From Candidatus Gastranaerophilales bacterium (GTDB lineage Bacteria > Cyanobacteriota > Vampirovibrionia > Gastranaerophilales > Gastranaerophilaceae), in assembly GCA_944325625.1 (NCBI GenBank), contig CALVAP010000002.1, forward strand, positions 57,154 through 121,153: a stretch of 64,000 nt of DNA. Reading direction: 5' to 3'. The notes under the pieces were generated by a model that was given only the letters and a program-made list of their open reading frames with translations, had not been told where the DNA came from and did no database searches. The position numbers and the translations under genes were made by a program. Positions within the stretch are counted from its first letter, which is position 1; each line of letters starts with the position of its first letter. Positions 17,931-27,269 of the stretch are shown here, in pieces.

Positions 17931-18274
17931 TAATCTACCATAATAAAACCGTATTCGTCAGTTGGAAATCCCATATCCTCTATGGTAATTCCATCATAGT
18001 ATGAAAGTGTATCAATTATTTTGTAGTTGTAATTCAAAACTCCGGCTGATACACCCGAAAATAAGGTAAGAAACATTACACAAGCTACTTTTAACTTTTG
18101 AAAATTTTGTTTTTGTTTTAAGTAGTATGGTTTTGCTTCTTGTATAAGTTTTGTGACGGCAGCTATTTTTTCGTGCTCAGCTCTACATATTTCACATTCT
18201 TCTATATGAGCGAGCAGTTCTTCTTCACTGCCAAAGTTTGTCAAAATTTCGTATTTGTTACAATTTTCTTTCAT
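17930..18274 (-). CDS. Membrane-anchored anti-sigma factor with HxxxCxxC zinc motif
   Basis: 114 residues. The N-terminal cytoplasmic part has the anti-sigma zinc signature (HIEECEICRAEHEK, with a Cys at residue 5). A basic linker is followed by one transmembrane helix at about 65-83 (VACVMFLTLFSGVSAGVL) and a short outer-face tail of about 30 residues. Placed first in the operon and coupled by TAATG to the ECF sigma, it would sequester the sigma factor and release it on an envelope signal. The tail is short, so sensing probably needs a partner such as the Spy-like protein. Confidence 0.85.
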   Translation of the reverse strand: MKENCNKYEILTNFGSEEELLAHIEECEICRAEHEKIAAVTKLIQEAKPYYLKQKQNFQKLKVACVMFLTLFSGVSAGVLNYNYKIIDTLSYYDGITIEDMGFPTDEYGFIMVD

Positions 18275-18295
18275 TTTTGTTTCCTTTATATTTTT

Positions 18296-18321
18296 ATAAC
18301 GAAATTAAAATATAAAGGTTC
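18296..18321 (-). promoter_or_regulatory. ECF-type autoregulatory promoter
   Basis: On the minus strand GAACC (18321-18317), a 15-nt spacer and CGTTAT (18301-18296), the classical ECF -35/-10 pattern, end 22 nt upstream of the anti-sigma ATG. AAAGGA serves as ribosome-binding site. Confidence 0.65.
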
Positions 18322-18358
18322 ATTTTTAATATAAAAACATTAAGAAATACTAAGCAGA

Positions 18359-20020
18359 TTATGCAAGATTGTTTTGTTTATAGGCTGCAATGGCTTTTTG
18401 AACAAAAAGATTATTTTCTTTGTATTCTTTGTACTGTTCATCTGCCTTGGAGCCTAAAGCATTGAGTAACAAACCTGCAACAGCACCAAGCACAAGACCT
18501 TGCATATTTGTCATCATTTTAGCCGTGGCAATAAATGTTGTTGCAATACCTCCGAGTATTGGGATCCCAGCTTTTAGTGTTGCAGAAATTTTTTCATCTT
18601 TATCATCACCTTTTGATATGGCGTATCCGCCAAGAGCTATTGGCAAAATTAAGCCTAAAACATCTGTAGGGGCAGATCCAACACTGTATTCCGCATATTT
18701 ATCATATAATTTTAGTTCATTTTCGAAAGCTTTATTTGTTACATTACGAATTTCATTTGTTAGAACTTTTGCACGGTTATAGGCATTTGGATTTGCCTCT
18801 CTGAATCCCGATTTATTCAATAAGACAAGAATGTCTTCAATCGTACCTTTTTGGTTTGTATTATTTAAAACGGTTCTTATTTCATTTATTTGAAGATTAA
18901 AGAGTTTTTTAGTATCTTCACTATACTTGCCGAGAATACTTTCTTTGCTTAATGAGTTTAGAGTTTGCTCTATATCAGTAATTAATGCAGATCGTTTTTG
19001 AGCTTCATTAGTTCCGGAAAGGGAAGCGTATTGCTTGATTTGGCTTGTTAGCTTGCGAAGAATTCCCCTTGCTTCTTTATCATCGGCTTTAATTATTTGT
19101 CCAAGTTCCTCCTTAGCTTCCCTTAATATTTTGGTTTTATCTTCAATATTAAAAGTAAAATCACGTTTAGCTTTTTGGAGTTCACTAGTTAATGCTTCTT
19201 TGCCGGTTGCTGCGTGAACATCTGTTCGGTAAATTCTTAGTTTTTCAAGGTTTTCCTTAGTGGGATTTTTTGTAATTTGCCACAGTTCTTTTCCTACTTT
19301 TTCGCCGACATCAGATGTTGCTTGTTCAACGGCCTTAAGTCTTTGATTTCGTGTTGTAGCATTTGTTATACCGGAGATTTGTGTTTCGAGTTTTTGAAGC
19401 AGTATTTTTAATGTTGCTGCATCTTCCTCTTTAAGAAGAGGTATAAGTTCTCTTAGTTTTGCTATATTTGTATCGGTAACATTTCTTGCATTTTCATAAG
19501 CTTTTTTAGAGGTTAAGACAGTTAGTTTTTTAAACTGTTCTGTAACCCAATTCATAGGTTTTGTAAGATAGAGCTTATCGCATAGCCATTTAAAGCCGGA
19601 ATCTTTCATTGCTGTGATATTATTTCCACCCTTAAGCCATTCTAAAACATTTTTAGTCTTTTTAGTGAAATTAAGATAAAATTTTTGTAAAGTGCTTAGT
19701 GAGTTATATTTTTGGGTGTATTCATAGATTTTATCATCCATGCGTTGTAAATGGGAGTTCAGTTGCTTAAAGAATTTTCCCGAAAGTCCCTTAGCAAAAA
19801 CAAGCCCAATAATACCGCCAATAATAGCAACAGAAGCTACAGTCTTAGTAAAGGCATTGCTTTTTTCTTCTTTTTCAATGCTTTCGAGCGAAATGGAGGC
19901 AATAGGCGCATTTGGGATACTTAAATTTGGATTTTGAGTAGAAACATCAGTCTTTGCTTGAGCGTTAGGAATTTGCAAAAACTGTTTATATGGAGAAGAA
20001 GTATCTATATTATTAGCCAT
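18359..20020 (-). CDS. Unknown membrane-associated protein, probably lineage-specific
   Basis: 553 residues. N-terminal 45 residues are polar and Ser/Asn/Pro-rich (MANNIDTSSPYKQFLQ). One hydrophobic segment at about 58-80 (ASVAIIGGIIGLVFA) is followed by a long, Lys/Glu-rich helical region of about 350 residues, then two or three Gly/Ala-rich hydrophobic segments near the C-terminus (LGLILPIALGGYAISKG, GIPILGGIATTFIATA, GLVLGAVAGLLLNALG). I recognise no domain. Organisation resembles the proteins at 34621 and 55513: a polar N-terminus, helical middle and small-residue membrane segments. Monocistronic, divergent from recA. Confidence 0.75.
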   Translation of the reverse strand: MANNIDTSSPYKQFLQIPNAQAKTDVSTQNPNLSIPNAPIASISLESIEKEEKSNAFTKTVASVAIIGGIIGLVFAKGLSGKFFKQLNSHLQRMDDKIYEYTQKYNSLSTLQKFYLNFTKKTKNVLEWLKGGNNITAMKDSGFKWLCDKLYLTKPMNWVTEQFKKLTVLTSKKAYENARNVTDTNIAKLRELIPLLKEEDAATLKILLQKLETQISGITNATTRNQRLKAVEQATSDVGEKVGKELWQITKNPTKENLEKLRIYRTDVHAATGKEALTSELQKAKRDFTFNIEDKTKILREAKEELGQIIKADDKEARGILRKLTSQIKQYASLSGTNEAQKRSALITDIEQTLNSLSKESILGKYSEDTKKLFNLQINEIRTVLNNTNQKGTIEDILVLLNKSGFREANPNAYNRAKVLTNEIRNVTNKAFENELKLYDKYAEYSVGSAPTDVLGLILPIALGGYAISKGDDKDEKISATLKAGIPILGGIATTFIATAKMMTNMQGLVLGAVAGLLLNALGSKADEQYKEYKENNLFVQKAIAAYKQNNLA

Positions 20021-20141
20021 AAAAATCCCTGCCTTCTAAACCAATAAAAACATGAAATCATGAAAAATTGCTTTAGCAGGCGATTTACAAGAAGAAATAC
20101 ACAAAATTGTTACATTTATATGATTTTTGAACGGATAATAG

Positions 20142-20147
20142 TATAAT
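20142..20147 (+). promoter_or_regulatory. -10 box of recA
   Basis: TATAAT 36 nt upstream of the recA ATG at 20178. No convincing -35 and no recognisable LexA box is seen in the divergent spacer. Confidence 0.4.
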
Positions 20148-20177
20148 ATGAATAAGACTTGAGAAATGGAGAAAAAG

Positions 20178-21236
20178 ATGGCAAAAGAAAAAGAAACATC
20201 CGCACTATCCCCGGAGAGAGAAAAGGCGCTTAAGCTTGCAATAGAAAAAATAGAAAAAGATTTTGGAAAAGGTTCTATAATGCGACTTGGAGATAAGACC
20301 GCAGTTTCGGTAGAAGCTATTCCCACAGGAGCTTTGTCGTTGGACATAGCCTTAGGTATTGGCGGAGTTCCGCGAGGAAGGATAATTGAGATATATGGTC
20401 CAGAAAGCTCGGGTAAAACAACGCTTGCGCAACATATAGTGGCGGAGTGTCAAAAAATGGGCGGAATTGCAGCCTTTGTGGATGCAGAACATGCTCTTGA
20501 TCCTGAATACGCACGAGCATTGGGGGTTAATGTTGATGAATTGCTAATATCACAGCCGGATACCGGAGAGCAAGCACTGGAAATTACGGAAGAACTTGTG
20601 CGTTCCGGTGCAATTGATGTAGTTGTGGTTGACTCGGTTGCGGCATTGGTTCCTAAGGTTGAAATTGAAGGAACAATGGAAGACCAGCAAATGGGGCTTC
20701 AAGCTCGTCTTATGAGTAAAGCTTTGAGGAAACTTACAGGTGTTGTCGGTAAAACCAATACAACGATTATTTTTATCAACCAGCTTCGTCAAAAAATAGG
20801 GGTTATGTACGGCAATCCCGAAACTACAACAGGTGGAAATGCCCTTAAATATTATGCAAGTGTGCGTTTAGATATAAGGAAGGGCGAGCTTATCAAAGGA
20901 GAAACTTCTGATTTAGGCAATCGTACAAAGGTTAAGGTTGTTAAGAACAAAGTAGCACCTCCATTTAGAGTTGCAGAGTTCGATCTGCTTTACGGAAAAG
21001 GTATTTGTAAGCTTGGATGTATTCTTGATGTGGCTGTAAGTTTTGATATTATCAAGAAAGCTGGAGCATGGTTTAGTTATAATGACGAAAAACTCGGTCA
21101 AGGCAGAGAAAAGGCGAAAGAGTTTTTGCAAGATAATCCATCCATACTTGCAGAAGTAGAAGCAAAAGTGAGAGAAAAGCTTAAACCCGCTGATGTAGTT
21201 GAAGCAGAAGAAAAAGAGCTTGTTGCTTCAAAGTAG
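20178..21236 (+). CDS. recA: Recombinase RecA
   Basis: 352 residues from the ATG at 20178, which has GGAG eight bases upstream; a start at 20166 would add MEKK and lacks such a site. Forms ATP-dependent filaments on ssDNA for homologous recombination and SOS induction. Walker A is GPESSGKTT, Walker B region is [13 protein letters not shown], loop L2 region is [22 protein letters not shown]. The C-terminal tail is acidic, as usual. Monocistronic, ended by a hairpin at 21256-21284. Confidence 0.98.
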   Translation: MAKEKETSALSPEREKALKLAIEKIEKDFGKGSIMRLGDKTAVSVEAIPTGALSLDIALGIGGVPRGRIIEIYGPESSGKTTLAQHIVAECQKMGGIAAFVDAEHALDPEYARALGVNVDELLISQPDTGEQALEITEELVRSGAIDVVVVDSVAALVPKVEIEGTMEDQQMGLQARLMSKALRKLTGVVGKTNTTIIFINQLRQKIGVMYGNPETTTGGNALKYYASVRLDIRKGELIKGETSDLGNRTKVKVVKNKVAPPFRVAEFDLLYGKGICKLGCILDVAVSFDIIKKAGAWFSYNDEKLGQGREKAKEFLQDNPSILAEVEAKVREKLKPADVVEAEEKELVASK

Positions 21237-21255
21237 ATAAATTAATAGTTTTAAG

Positions 21256-21284
21256 GCGACCTGAAATAAGCAGGTCGCTTTTTT
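21256..21284 (+). terminator. Rho-independent terminator of recA
   Basis: GCGACCTG / CAGGTCGC stem (8 bp), 7-nt loop, followed by TTTTTT. Confidence 0.85.
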
Positions 21285-21393
21285 ATATTTATATTTTAAA
21301 TGTAAGTTGAATTGTTCTCAAAAATTAATTTTACCTTCGGAAAATTATCTTTTTGGGGAATTATAAATCTTTTATGGCGGTTATTATATAAAT

Positions 21394-21660
21394 ATGGTAA
21401 GAATTTTAGTTTTAGTAATAATATCATTTTGCTTTACTGCGCATTCAATTTACGCAAATTGTGATTTGCCTACAGGGGGTGCATGTAGTTTAGAAGATTT
21501 AAGACGAGAACAGCAAGAGATGGAAGAAAAGCTCTCCAAGCACACCTTATTGGATAAGATAGATAGTTCTCATTTTGAGTCTAAAGAAGAAATGGAGCAA
21601 AAAGACTTGCATAAGCAAGTCGATTTGAAAAAACTAAATGAAATAGAAGTTACAAAATAA
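21394..21660 (+). CDS. Small secreted protein of unknown function (88 aa)
   Basis: Begins with a signal peptide (about 1-21, LVLVIISFCFTAHSIYA). The mature part has two Cys close to the N-terminus (NCDLPTGGACSLEDL) and then a very charged, Glu/Lys-rich helical stretch. There is no lipobox of the usual form. It ends immediately before the stop of the convergent SLOG gene. No family recognised. The ribosome-binding site is poor. Confidence 0.6.
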   Translation: MVRILVLVIISFCFTAHSIYANCDLPTGGACSLEDLRREQQEMEEKLSKHTLLDKIDSSHFESKEEMEQKDLHKQVDLKKLNEIEVTK

Positions 21661-22221
21661 CTAATCCAGATAGAAAGTTGTAACAACTTTGTAAACTTCT
21701 TCCGCATATTCGATAGCCTTATGCAGCGTACCGGATGTATGAGAAAGGAAGCAGATGAGCTGCTGGCAATCGTCAATTATCTCTCTGTTACAAATGCGAG
21801 AAGCATCAGAGAGTGTCATCATTGCCCTATCGGGATGTTCGATTATATTAGGAACACCAATAAGCTGGTCTTGAACATCAGAAGGCTGTTGACCTATTGT
21901 TTGTGGAAGAATAACTTTTAATTTATCAGGGTTAGCTTTCATCGCTCCACGAATAGCAGCGGCATTTGTACCCGAAGAACCGCCTGATGTAATAATGGTA
22001 TTACCCTGTTTAACTAGGGCTTCAGCAAGTGTTTCAATCATTTGCTGATGAGTAATAGGCAAATTCCGGCTTCCTATGATTGCAATTTTTTTAGCCATTT
22101 GTTGAATAGTGGCAAGTTCCATAGCAAGAGCATCGGGATTAGCTTGGTCTTTTTCGCTCACTGAGTCAAGGTCGCCCAAGGGAACCATAATCTGAGGCTG
22201 TTGTTTTTCTTCTTCTGACAT
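21661..22221 (-). CDS. Short DprA/SLOG-like Rossmann protein of cyanobacterial type
   Basis: 186 residues. After a polar N-terminus of about 40 residues comes a DprA-type Rossmann fold: KKIAIIGSRNLPITHQQMIE, TIITSGGSSGTNAAAIRGA, then LKVILPQTIGQQP and a C-terminal CQQLICFLSHTSGTLHKA. Proteins of this size and wording are known in cyanobacteria, usually labelled 'DNA recombination-mediator protein A'. Unlike true DprA it lacks the SAM-like and winged-helix domains. Function is unproven: SLOG domains bind nucleotides or ssDNA. It is divergent from pcrA. Confidence 0.75.
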   Translation of the reverse strand: MSEEEKQQPQIMVPLGDLDSVSEKDQANPDALAMELATIQQMAKKIAIIGSRNLPITHQQMIETLAEALVKQGNTIITSGGSSGTNAAAIRGAMKANPDKLKVILPQTIGQQPSDVQDQLIGVPNIIEHPDRAMMTLSDASRICNREIIDDCQQLICFLSHTSGTLHKAIEYAEEVYKVVTTFYLD

Positions 22222-22295
22222 TTTTTCACCCTGATATCTAATTTATTTTTTAATGCTATAATTATTTATAATAGAGTATTATGTGAAAAATTGCA

Positions 22296-24842
22296 ATGGG
22301 GAATATTTTGGAAGGTTTAAACGAACAGCAAAAAGAGGCTGTTTTACATAAGGAAGGAAGCATGCTTGTTCTTGCAGGAGCAGGGTCAGGAAAGACAAGA
22401 GTTTTGACTGCAAGAATATCAAATCTTGTTCAAAATGGAATAAATCCTTACTCTATTATGGCTGTAACGTTTACAAACAAAGCAGCCAAAGAAATGCAAC
22501 AGCGTCTTGCTTCTATATTGGGAGAAGATGTTGTAAAAAAGATGTGGGTCGGCACATTTCACAATATCTGCGGTCGAATTTTGCGTCAGGATTTGGCAAA
22601 TTACAAAAATCCCGAAGGTAGAACTTGGGACAACAACTATGTTATATATGATGAAACAGATTCTTCTGCACTCATTAAAAATGCAATAAAGAAGCTTAAT
22701 TTAGACGATAAGGTTTTTCAACCAAAACTTATAAAGTCAATAATATCCAATGCCAAAGGTAAAATGCAAGATGCATACGAATATGCAACAAGGGCAAGAG
22801 ATTATCGTTCTCAAAAAATCTCGGAGATATATGATTTGTATGAAAAGGCACTACAGGAAAATAACGCAATAGATTTTGATGATATGTTACTTCTTGTGGT
22901 TAAACTTTTTGAGTCGAATAAAGAGGTACAAGAGAAATATTTTGCAAGATTTAAACATATATTGGTAGATGAGTTTCAAGATACTAACTTAAGCCAATAC
23001 AAGTTGATAAAAGCATTGTTTACAAATGATATGGCAGAAACAGAACTTAGTGGAAGGAGTTTGTTTGTAGTTGGTGATGTAGACCAATCTATATATAGTT
23101 GGAGAGGTGCAGACTATAGAATTATTCTTAACTTCCAGACAGACTTTAGAAATTCCAAGTTAATAAAATTGGAACAGAATTACCGCTCGACGGGAAATAT
23201 CTTGCAGGCTGCAAATTCAGTGATAGTTAATAATACGCAAAGAGTCAGTAAAAACCTTTATTCCAATAAAGGACAAGGCGAGCCTATAACTCTTTTTGAG
23301 GCGTTAGATGAAGGGCATGAAGCCAAATTTATTGCCAGAATGATTTCTAACAATACTACTTCAAAAACTAATTATGAAGATTTTTCAATATTATACAGAA
23401 CAAATGCTCAATCTCGTGCAATAGAAGAAGCTTTAATTGCCGAAGGTATTCCGTACAAAATTTTAGGTGGACTAAAGTTTTATGACAGAAAAGAGATAAA
23501 AGATATTATAGCCTATTTAAAACTTTTATATAACACGAATGATTCTCAAAGTTTGAAACGGATAATAAATGTGCCTAAAAGGTCTATAGGAGCAGCAACA
23601 ATACAAAAAGTTGAGGAATTAGCTTCATCAGAAAATATTTCAATGTACGAAGTTATCGAAAATATAGAGATGTACGACGAAATAAGTTCAAAAATTGCCA
23701 TAAAATTGGGTGATTTTGAAAAACTTATAAGAAGATTGCAAGATAATAAAGACAAAATGGCGTTTTATGAGTTTGTGGCGTATGTGATTGATGAAACAGG
23801 CTATAAAAATGAACTTAAAGAAGAAGAAACAGAAGAGGCAGAAGCAAGAATTTTAAACTTGCAAGAGCTTGTGAATGTAGCAAAAGAATTTGAGCCCGAA
23901 GATGAGAGTAATGTATTAGGTGAATTTCTTGCCCAAGTTGCACTTGTTTCAGACGTAGATGACTTAGAAGAAGGAGATTCGAGTGTAACCCTAATGACAA
24001 TTCATTCGGCAAAAGGGTTGGAGTTTCCGATAGTATTTCTTGCAGGATTGGAGGAGGGGATTTTCCCTCATAATCGTTCATTGCAGGATAATTCCGAAAT
24101 GGAAGAGGAACGCAGATTGATGTACGTCGGGGTTACAAGAGCGATGCAAAAACTCTATATGACATGCGCTAAGCGTCGGCAAATGTGGGGCGAATACAAA
24201 TATTATAATCCTTCGCGTTTTATTGGCGAAATCCCTCCGGCACTGATTGAGTCCAAGAATTCGTCAGGTTCATATAGCAAAGATTATTCTCGAGGAACTT
24301 TCCGTAATGCTGTTGAAAAGATTAAAAGTAATGCATATCAAAAAAATAAAATTGATGATAACATAACTTCTTCAAGGTCAATGAATAACGGATTTGGTTC
24401 AAATTTTACTGCACCAAAGAATGTAAAATCAACGACAACTTTTATTAATAAAAAACCAACAAACAGCTTTGGCAAAGATTTTGTTGCTCCTCAAAGAACA
24501 CCCAATAAAGCGTTTGTTAAGAAGAACAACTCACCTGAAAAGGAAGCTGCAAGAGTTGCGGCAAAGTTGGCAGATGAAGAAAAAATAAGACAAATTATTC
24601 AAAACAGCAAAATAAAAAAACTTTCTGAGGCCCAAAAAGAGAAGGAAAAAACATCTGAAGAACCAAAGGTAGTAGTTTCTAGTTTGTTTGCGCAAGGAGA
24701 TAGGGTTTTTCATGAAAAATTTGGAATTGGACATATTGAATCTGTGCAAGAGATTGGAACATCAACAATGTATATGATTGATTTTGGAGCACAAGGTAAA
24801 AAAGCTATGGACAGTACTTTTGCGAGGTTGAAAAAATTTTAA
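22296..24842 (+). CDS. pcrA: UvrD/PcrA-type 3'-5' DNA helicase
   Basis: 848 residues, superfamily 1. Q-motif LNEQQKEAVLH, Walker A AGAGSGKTRVL, motif Ia TFTNKAAKEM, motif II VDEFQDTN, motif III GDVDQSIYSWRGA, motif V TIHSAKGLEFPIVF, motif VI YVGVTRAMQKLY. The region from about 650 to 790 is low-complexity and Asn/Lys/Ser-rich. The end (FAQGDRVFHEKFGIGHIESV) is the small PcrA/UvrD C-terminal domain that binds RNA polymerase in other bacteria. Roles are nucleotide excision repair and removal of obstacles to replication. It overlaps the LOG gene by one base (TAATG). Confidence 0.95.
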   Translation: MGNILEGLNEQQKEAVLHKEGSMLVLAGAGSGKTRVLTARISNLVQNGINPYSIMAVTFTNKAAKEMQQRLASILGEDVVKKMWVGTFHNICGRILRQDLANYKNPEGRTWDNNYVIYDETDSSALIKNAIKKLNLDDKVFQPKLIKSIISNAKGKMQDAYEYATRARDYRSQKISEIYDLYEKALQENNAIDFDDMLLLVVKLFESNKEVQEKYFARFKHILVDEFQDTNLSQYKLIKALFTNDMAETELSGRSLFVVGDVDQSIYSWRGADYRIILNFQTDFRNSKLIKLEQNYRSTGNILQAANSVIVNNTQRVSKNLYSNKGQGEPITLFEALDEGHEAKFIARMISNNTTSKTNYEDFSILYRTNAQSRAIEEALIAEGIPYKILGGLKFYDRKEIKDIIAYLKLLYNTNDSQSLKRIINVPKRSIGAATIQKVEELASSENISMYEVIENIEMYDEISSKIAIKLGDFEKLIRRLQDNKDKMAFYEFVAYVIDETGYKNELKEEETEEAEARILNLQELVNVAKEFEPEDESNVLGEFLAQVALVSDVDDLEEGDSSVTLMTIHSAKGLEFPIVFLAGLEEGIFPHNRSLQDNSEMEEERRLMYVGVTRAMQKLYMTCAKRRQMWGEYKYYNPSRFIGEIPPALIESKNSSGSYSKDYSRGTFRNAVEKIKSNAYQKNKIDDNITSSRSMNNGFGSNFTAPKNVKSTTTFINKKPTNSFGKDFVAPQRTPNKAFVKKNNSPEKEAARVAAKLADEEKIRQIIQNSKIKKLSEAQKEKEKTSEEPKVVVSSLFAQGDRVFHEKFGIGHIESVQEIGTSTMYMIDFGAQGKKAMDSTFARLKKF

Positions 24843-25447
24843 TGAGAAAAAATCTTAAAAGGTCAGTGATAATATATGGTTCATACGTGGATAAACCGAC
24901 ATCAGAGTTGATGAGCGAACATCAAAAGCTTGTTTACGAGCTTGGGTTGGAATTAGGAAAAGCCGGATTTGATATAGTGACCGGTGGTGGCGTTGGAATG
25001 ATGGGCGCTGCTTGTGATGGGGCAAAAGACATTAATCCTGATACAAAGTGTATAGGAGTGGATCTTGACTGGGGCAATTATCCATCATTTTCATATAAGC
25101 GGCTGGATGAGAAGATTTTGTTTCCCAAGGGAGATTTTGTATCCCGCTTAAAAACAATGAAAGAAAAGAGCTCTTATCAAATTGTATGCCCCGGAGGGAA
25201 GGGAACATTAAGAGAACTTTTTGAGGCTTGGGAAGAGCTTGCGATGGATTATCAAAAACAGCCTCGTCATAAGAAAATTATTCTCTTTCCGGAGTCTTAT
25301 TGGAAGCCTATATATGATTGGATACAAAATGAATGCTACCAGAATGGTTATGTATTTAAAAATGACATGGATATTCTTGTATTAGCAAAGACGCCAAAAG
25401 ATGTTATAGACATAATGCTTGGTTCAGAAGAAGTTTTGTCGAAATAA
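24842..25447 (+). CDS. LOG-family protein (possible nucleoside 5'-monophosphate phosphoribohydrolase)
   Basis: 201 residues. LOG-family motifs are clear: VTGGGVGMMGAACDGA and CPGGKGTLRELFEAWEELA, a variant of PGGxGTxxE with K for the usual variable residue. The family includes cytokinin-activating LOG enzymes and nucleosidases acting on purine monophosphates (E. coli PpnN); many members are uncharacterised. Start by TAATG overlap with pcrA couples the two genes. A second SLOG-superfamily protein lies upstream of pcrA at 21661. Confidence 0.85.
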   Translation: MRKNLKRSVIIYGSYVDKPTSELMSEHQKLVYELGLELGKAGFDIVTGGGVGMMGAACDGAKDINPDTKCIGVDLDWGNYPSFSYKRLDEKILFPKGDFVSRLKTMKEKSSYQIVCPGGKGTLRELFEAWEELAMDYQKQPRHKKIILFPESYWKPIYDWIQNECYQNGYVFKNDMDILVLAKTPKDVIDIMLGSEEVLSK

Positions 25448-25560
25448 AAATAAATAATATACAACAAATAGTTGATGTTAAACCGTAAAAAACCGCTTAT
25501 TGTAATACTTGGGGATAATTCTATCCGTTGGATATTAAATGGGGATTTTTAGGCGGAGTA

Positions 25561-26706
25561 ATGGACGGTACCATAAAAAGAGTTAAAACAGATTTTTCAA
25601 AGAATTTGTGGCGAACTTATAATTGGTTTTCCGCTACTTTTACGTCAAAAATCCGAGAATTAATATCGGATTTTTGGGGGTTAGATTTTGAGTTAAAGCT
25701 TTTTGCCATTGGGGAAAACAGTAATGTCTTATTCAAGGGGGACAAATATTTTGTTACTCAAATAAAGGTAACGAAAAATCTTTCTGTTGGAGTAAGGTTA
25801 TCACAATCGGCAATACGTTCAATATTGGATGAGGCTTTAGGCAGAAGCGAGAAGCCATTTAGAATGGAAGATTTAAGCGAGTTGGAAGTAAAGATTATTA
25901 CTTCATTCAATGATTATTTGTATAACGGTATTCAAAAAATTCTTATTCCTGTAGAAAAGATTGATAAAAATGCAGTTGAAGACTCTTTATGCCATATGGT
26001 ATTTTATCTCAGCGTTAAAGGCAGGGATTTTGGCAAATTAGTTTTGTCAATTCCAACAAATCTTATAGAACCGGAGTTGGTAAAGTGTGAACAGGAAAAA
26101 TTTTCGATAGCGAATTTTAAAACAAGCAAAACAGATGTAAGAATAAAAGTTGGTTCATCAAAAATAAAATTGGGAGAGGTAAAAAGTCTTCAGGTTGAGG
26201 ACATAGTTTTGTTGGAAAACAGTAATATCTACAAAATGAAAATATGTAATGAAGGACGAGAGATAGAGTTCAATATAAGTCCCGATCCAAGCATAATTTT
26301 GAATACTGATAATGAAGGAGAAGAAATGGAAGATAATACACAATCTGTAAGTAATCTTTGGGATAATATACAGGTCGATATAAATGCAGAGTTTGAGAAG
26401 GTACAAATTTCACTGGGAGAATTAAAGCAAATATCTGAAGGTCTGGTTGTTGATATTGGGTCAATATACGACAACAGAATTGATTTAAGGGTGGAAAACA
26501 AACTGGTAGCAAAAGGAGAGCTCGTAATTATCAATGATAGGTATGGGGTTAGAATAGATGAGGTAATAAAAGACGAGGTACCGCCGCAACCTACGAAAGA
26601 GGCTGCTCCTGAGCATTCAACGACCGCTCAAGAAAAACTCGAAGAGGAAGAGTTCGAGGACGAAGATTTTAATTACGATGATTTTGATGAAGAATCAGAA
26701 ATTTAA
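25561..26706 (+). CDS. FliM/FliN-like C-ring protein with two SpoA domains
   Basis: 381 residues from the ATG at 25561 (GGAG five bases upstream); a TTG at 25528 is less likely. The N-terminal half resembles the FliM/YscQ middle domain (SVGVRLSQSAIRSILDEALG, then FRMEDLSELEVKIITSF). Two SpoA (FliN-like) segments follow at about 200-255 (LGEVKSLQVEDIVLLENS) and 285-350 (SLGELKQISEGLVVDIG). The C-terminal 35 residues are acidic. The CheY-binding EIDALL-type motif of FliM is absent. The combination resembles SctQ or a FliM-FliN fusion forming the cytoplasmic ring below the export gate. It heads the fliOPQR operon. Confidence 0.8.
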   Translation: MDGTIKRVKTDFSKNLWRTYNWFSATFTSKIRELISDFWGLDFELKLFAIGENSNVLFKGDKYFVTQIKVTKNLSVGVRLSQSAIRSILDEALGRSEKPFRMEDLSELEVKIITSFNDYLYNGIQKILIPVEKIDKNAVEDSLCHMVFYLSVKGRDFGKLVLSIPTNLIEPELVKCEQEKFSIANFKTSKTDVRIKVGSSKIKLGEVKSLQVEDIVLLENSNIYKMKICNEGREIEFNISPDPSIILNTDNEGEEMEDNTQSVSNLWDNIQVDINAEFEKVQISLGELKQISEGLVVDIGSIYDNRIDLRVENKLVAKGELVIINDRYGVRIDEVIKDEVPPQPTKEAAPEHSTTAQEKLEEEEFEDEDFNYDDFDEESEI

Positions 26707-26735
26707 AAGGCATTACATAAAAAAGGGAGAGATAT

Positions 26736-27260
26736 ATGGGTGGATATATAGTAAATTTTGGAGTTTACACCATGGCTATGGTTGGAATAATAGTAGTGGC
26801 ACTGTTGGTGTATAAGAAAAGTACTGTTATGAGTGTTGGCAAAAAAAGCGAACTTAAGATTGACGATAAGATAGCACTAAATGCAAGAAAATCGTTGTAT
26901 GTTGTTAATGCAGGAGGCGAAAGATTTTTGATTGCAGGAGATTTGGATAATACGTCATTGATTGCAAAGTTGGGGCAAAATGAAATGCCCAAAGCGGAAT
27001 CTGCTTTTCGCAGTGATGACAATAATTTACAGCTGGAGGAGAAAAAACAAATTTTGGAGGATAAGAAATCTTTCATAAGCAGAGAAACAAGAACAGTTAG
27101 ATTACCCGAATTTAAAACAGAGCTTTCAGAGGCGCAAGATTCTTTGGAAAGGGCTTTTAGTAACCCTTCTACGCTACAGTTTGATAAATATTTAGATGTA
27201 AAAAAGATACGAAAAAAACCAGTAATGAAAGAATTGGCAAGAAAACTTGCAGAAATATAG
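26736..27260 (+). CDS. fliO: FliO-like flagellar biosynthesis protein
   Basis: 174 residues. One N-terminal membrane helix (about 10-30, YTMAMVGIIVVALLVY), then a short SH3-like domain (IALNARKSLYVVNAGGERFLIAGDLDNTSLIAKL) that is the FliO core, then a charged tail of about 90 residues. FliO is a scaffold for assembling the FliP ring. Its position directly before fliP, with a GGGAGAG ribosome-binding site, supports the call even though FliO sequences are poorly conserved. Confidence 0.75.
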   Translation: MGGYIVNFGVYTMAMVGIIVVALLVYKKSTVMSVGKKSELKIDDKIALNARKSLYVVNAGGERFLIAGDLDNTSLIAKLGQNEMPKAESAFRSDDNNLQLEEKKQILEDKKSFISRETRTVRLPEFKTELSEAQDSLERAFSNPSTLQFDKYLDVKKIRKKPVMKELARKLAEI

Positions 27261-27269
27261 AGGTGAAAG

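Noticed and set aside
20021..20177. LexA/SOS box at recA
   Set aside because: No palindromic SOS-box-like sequence could be found in the divergent spacer.
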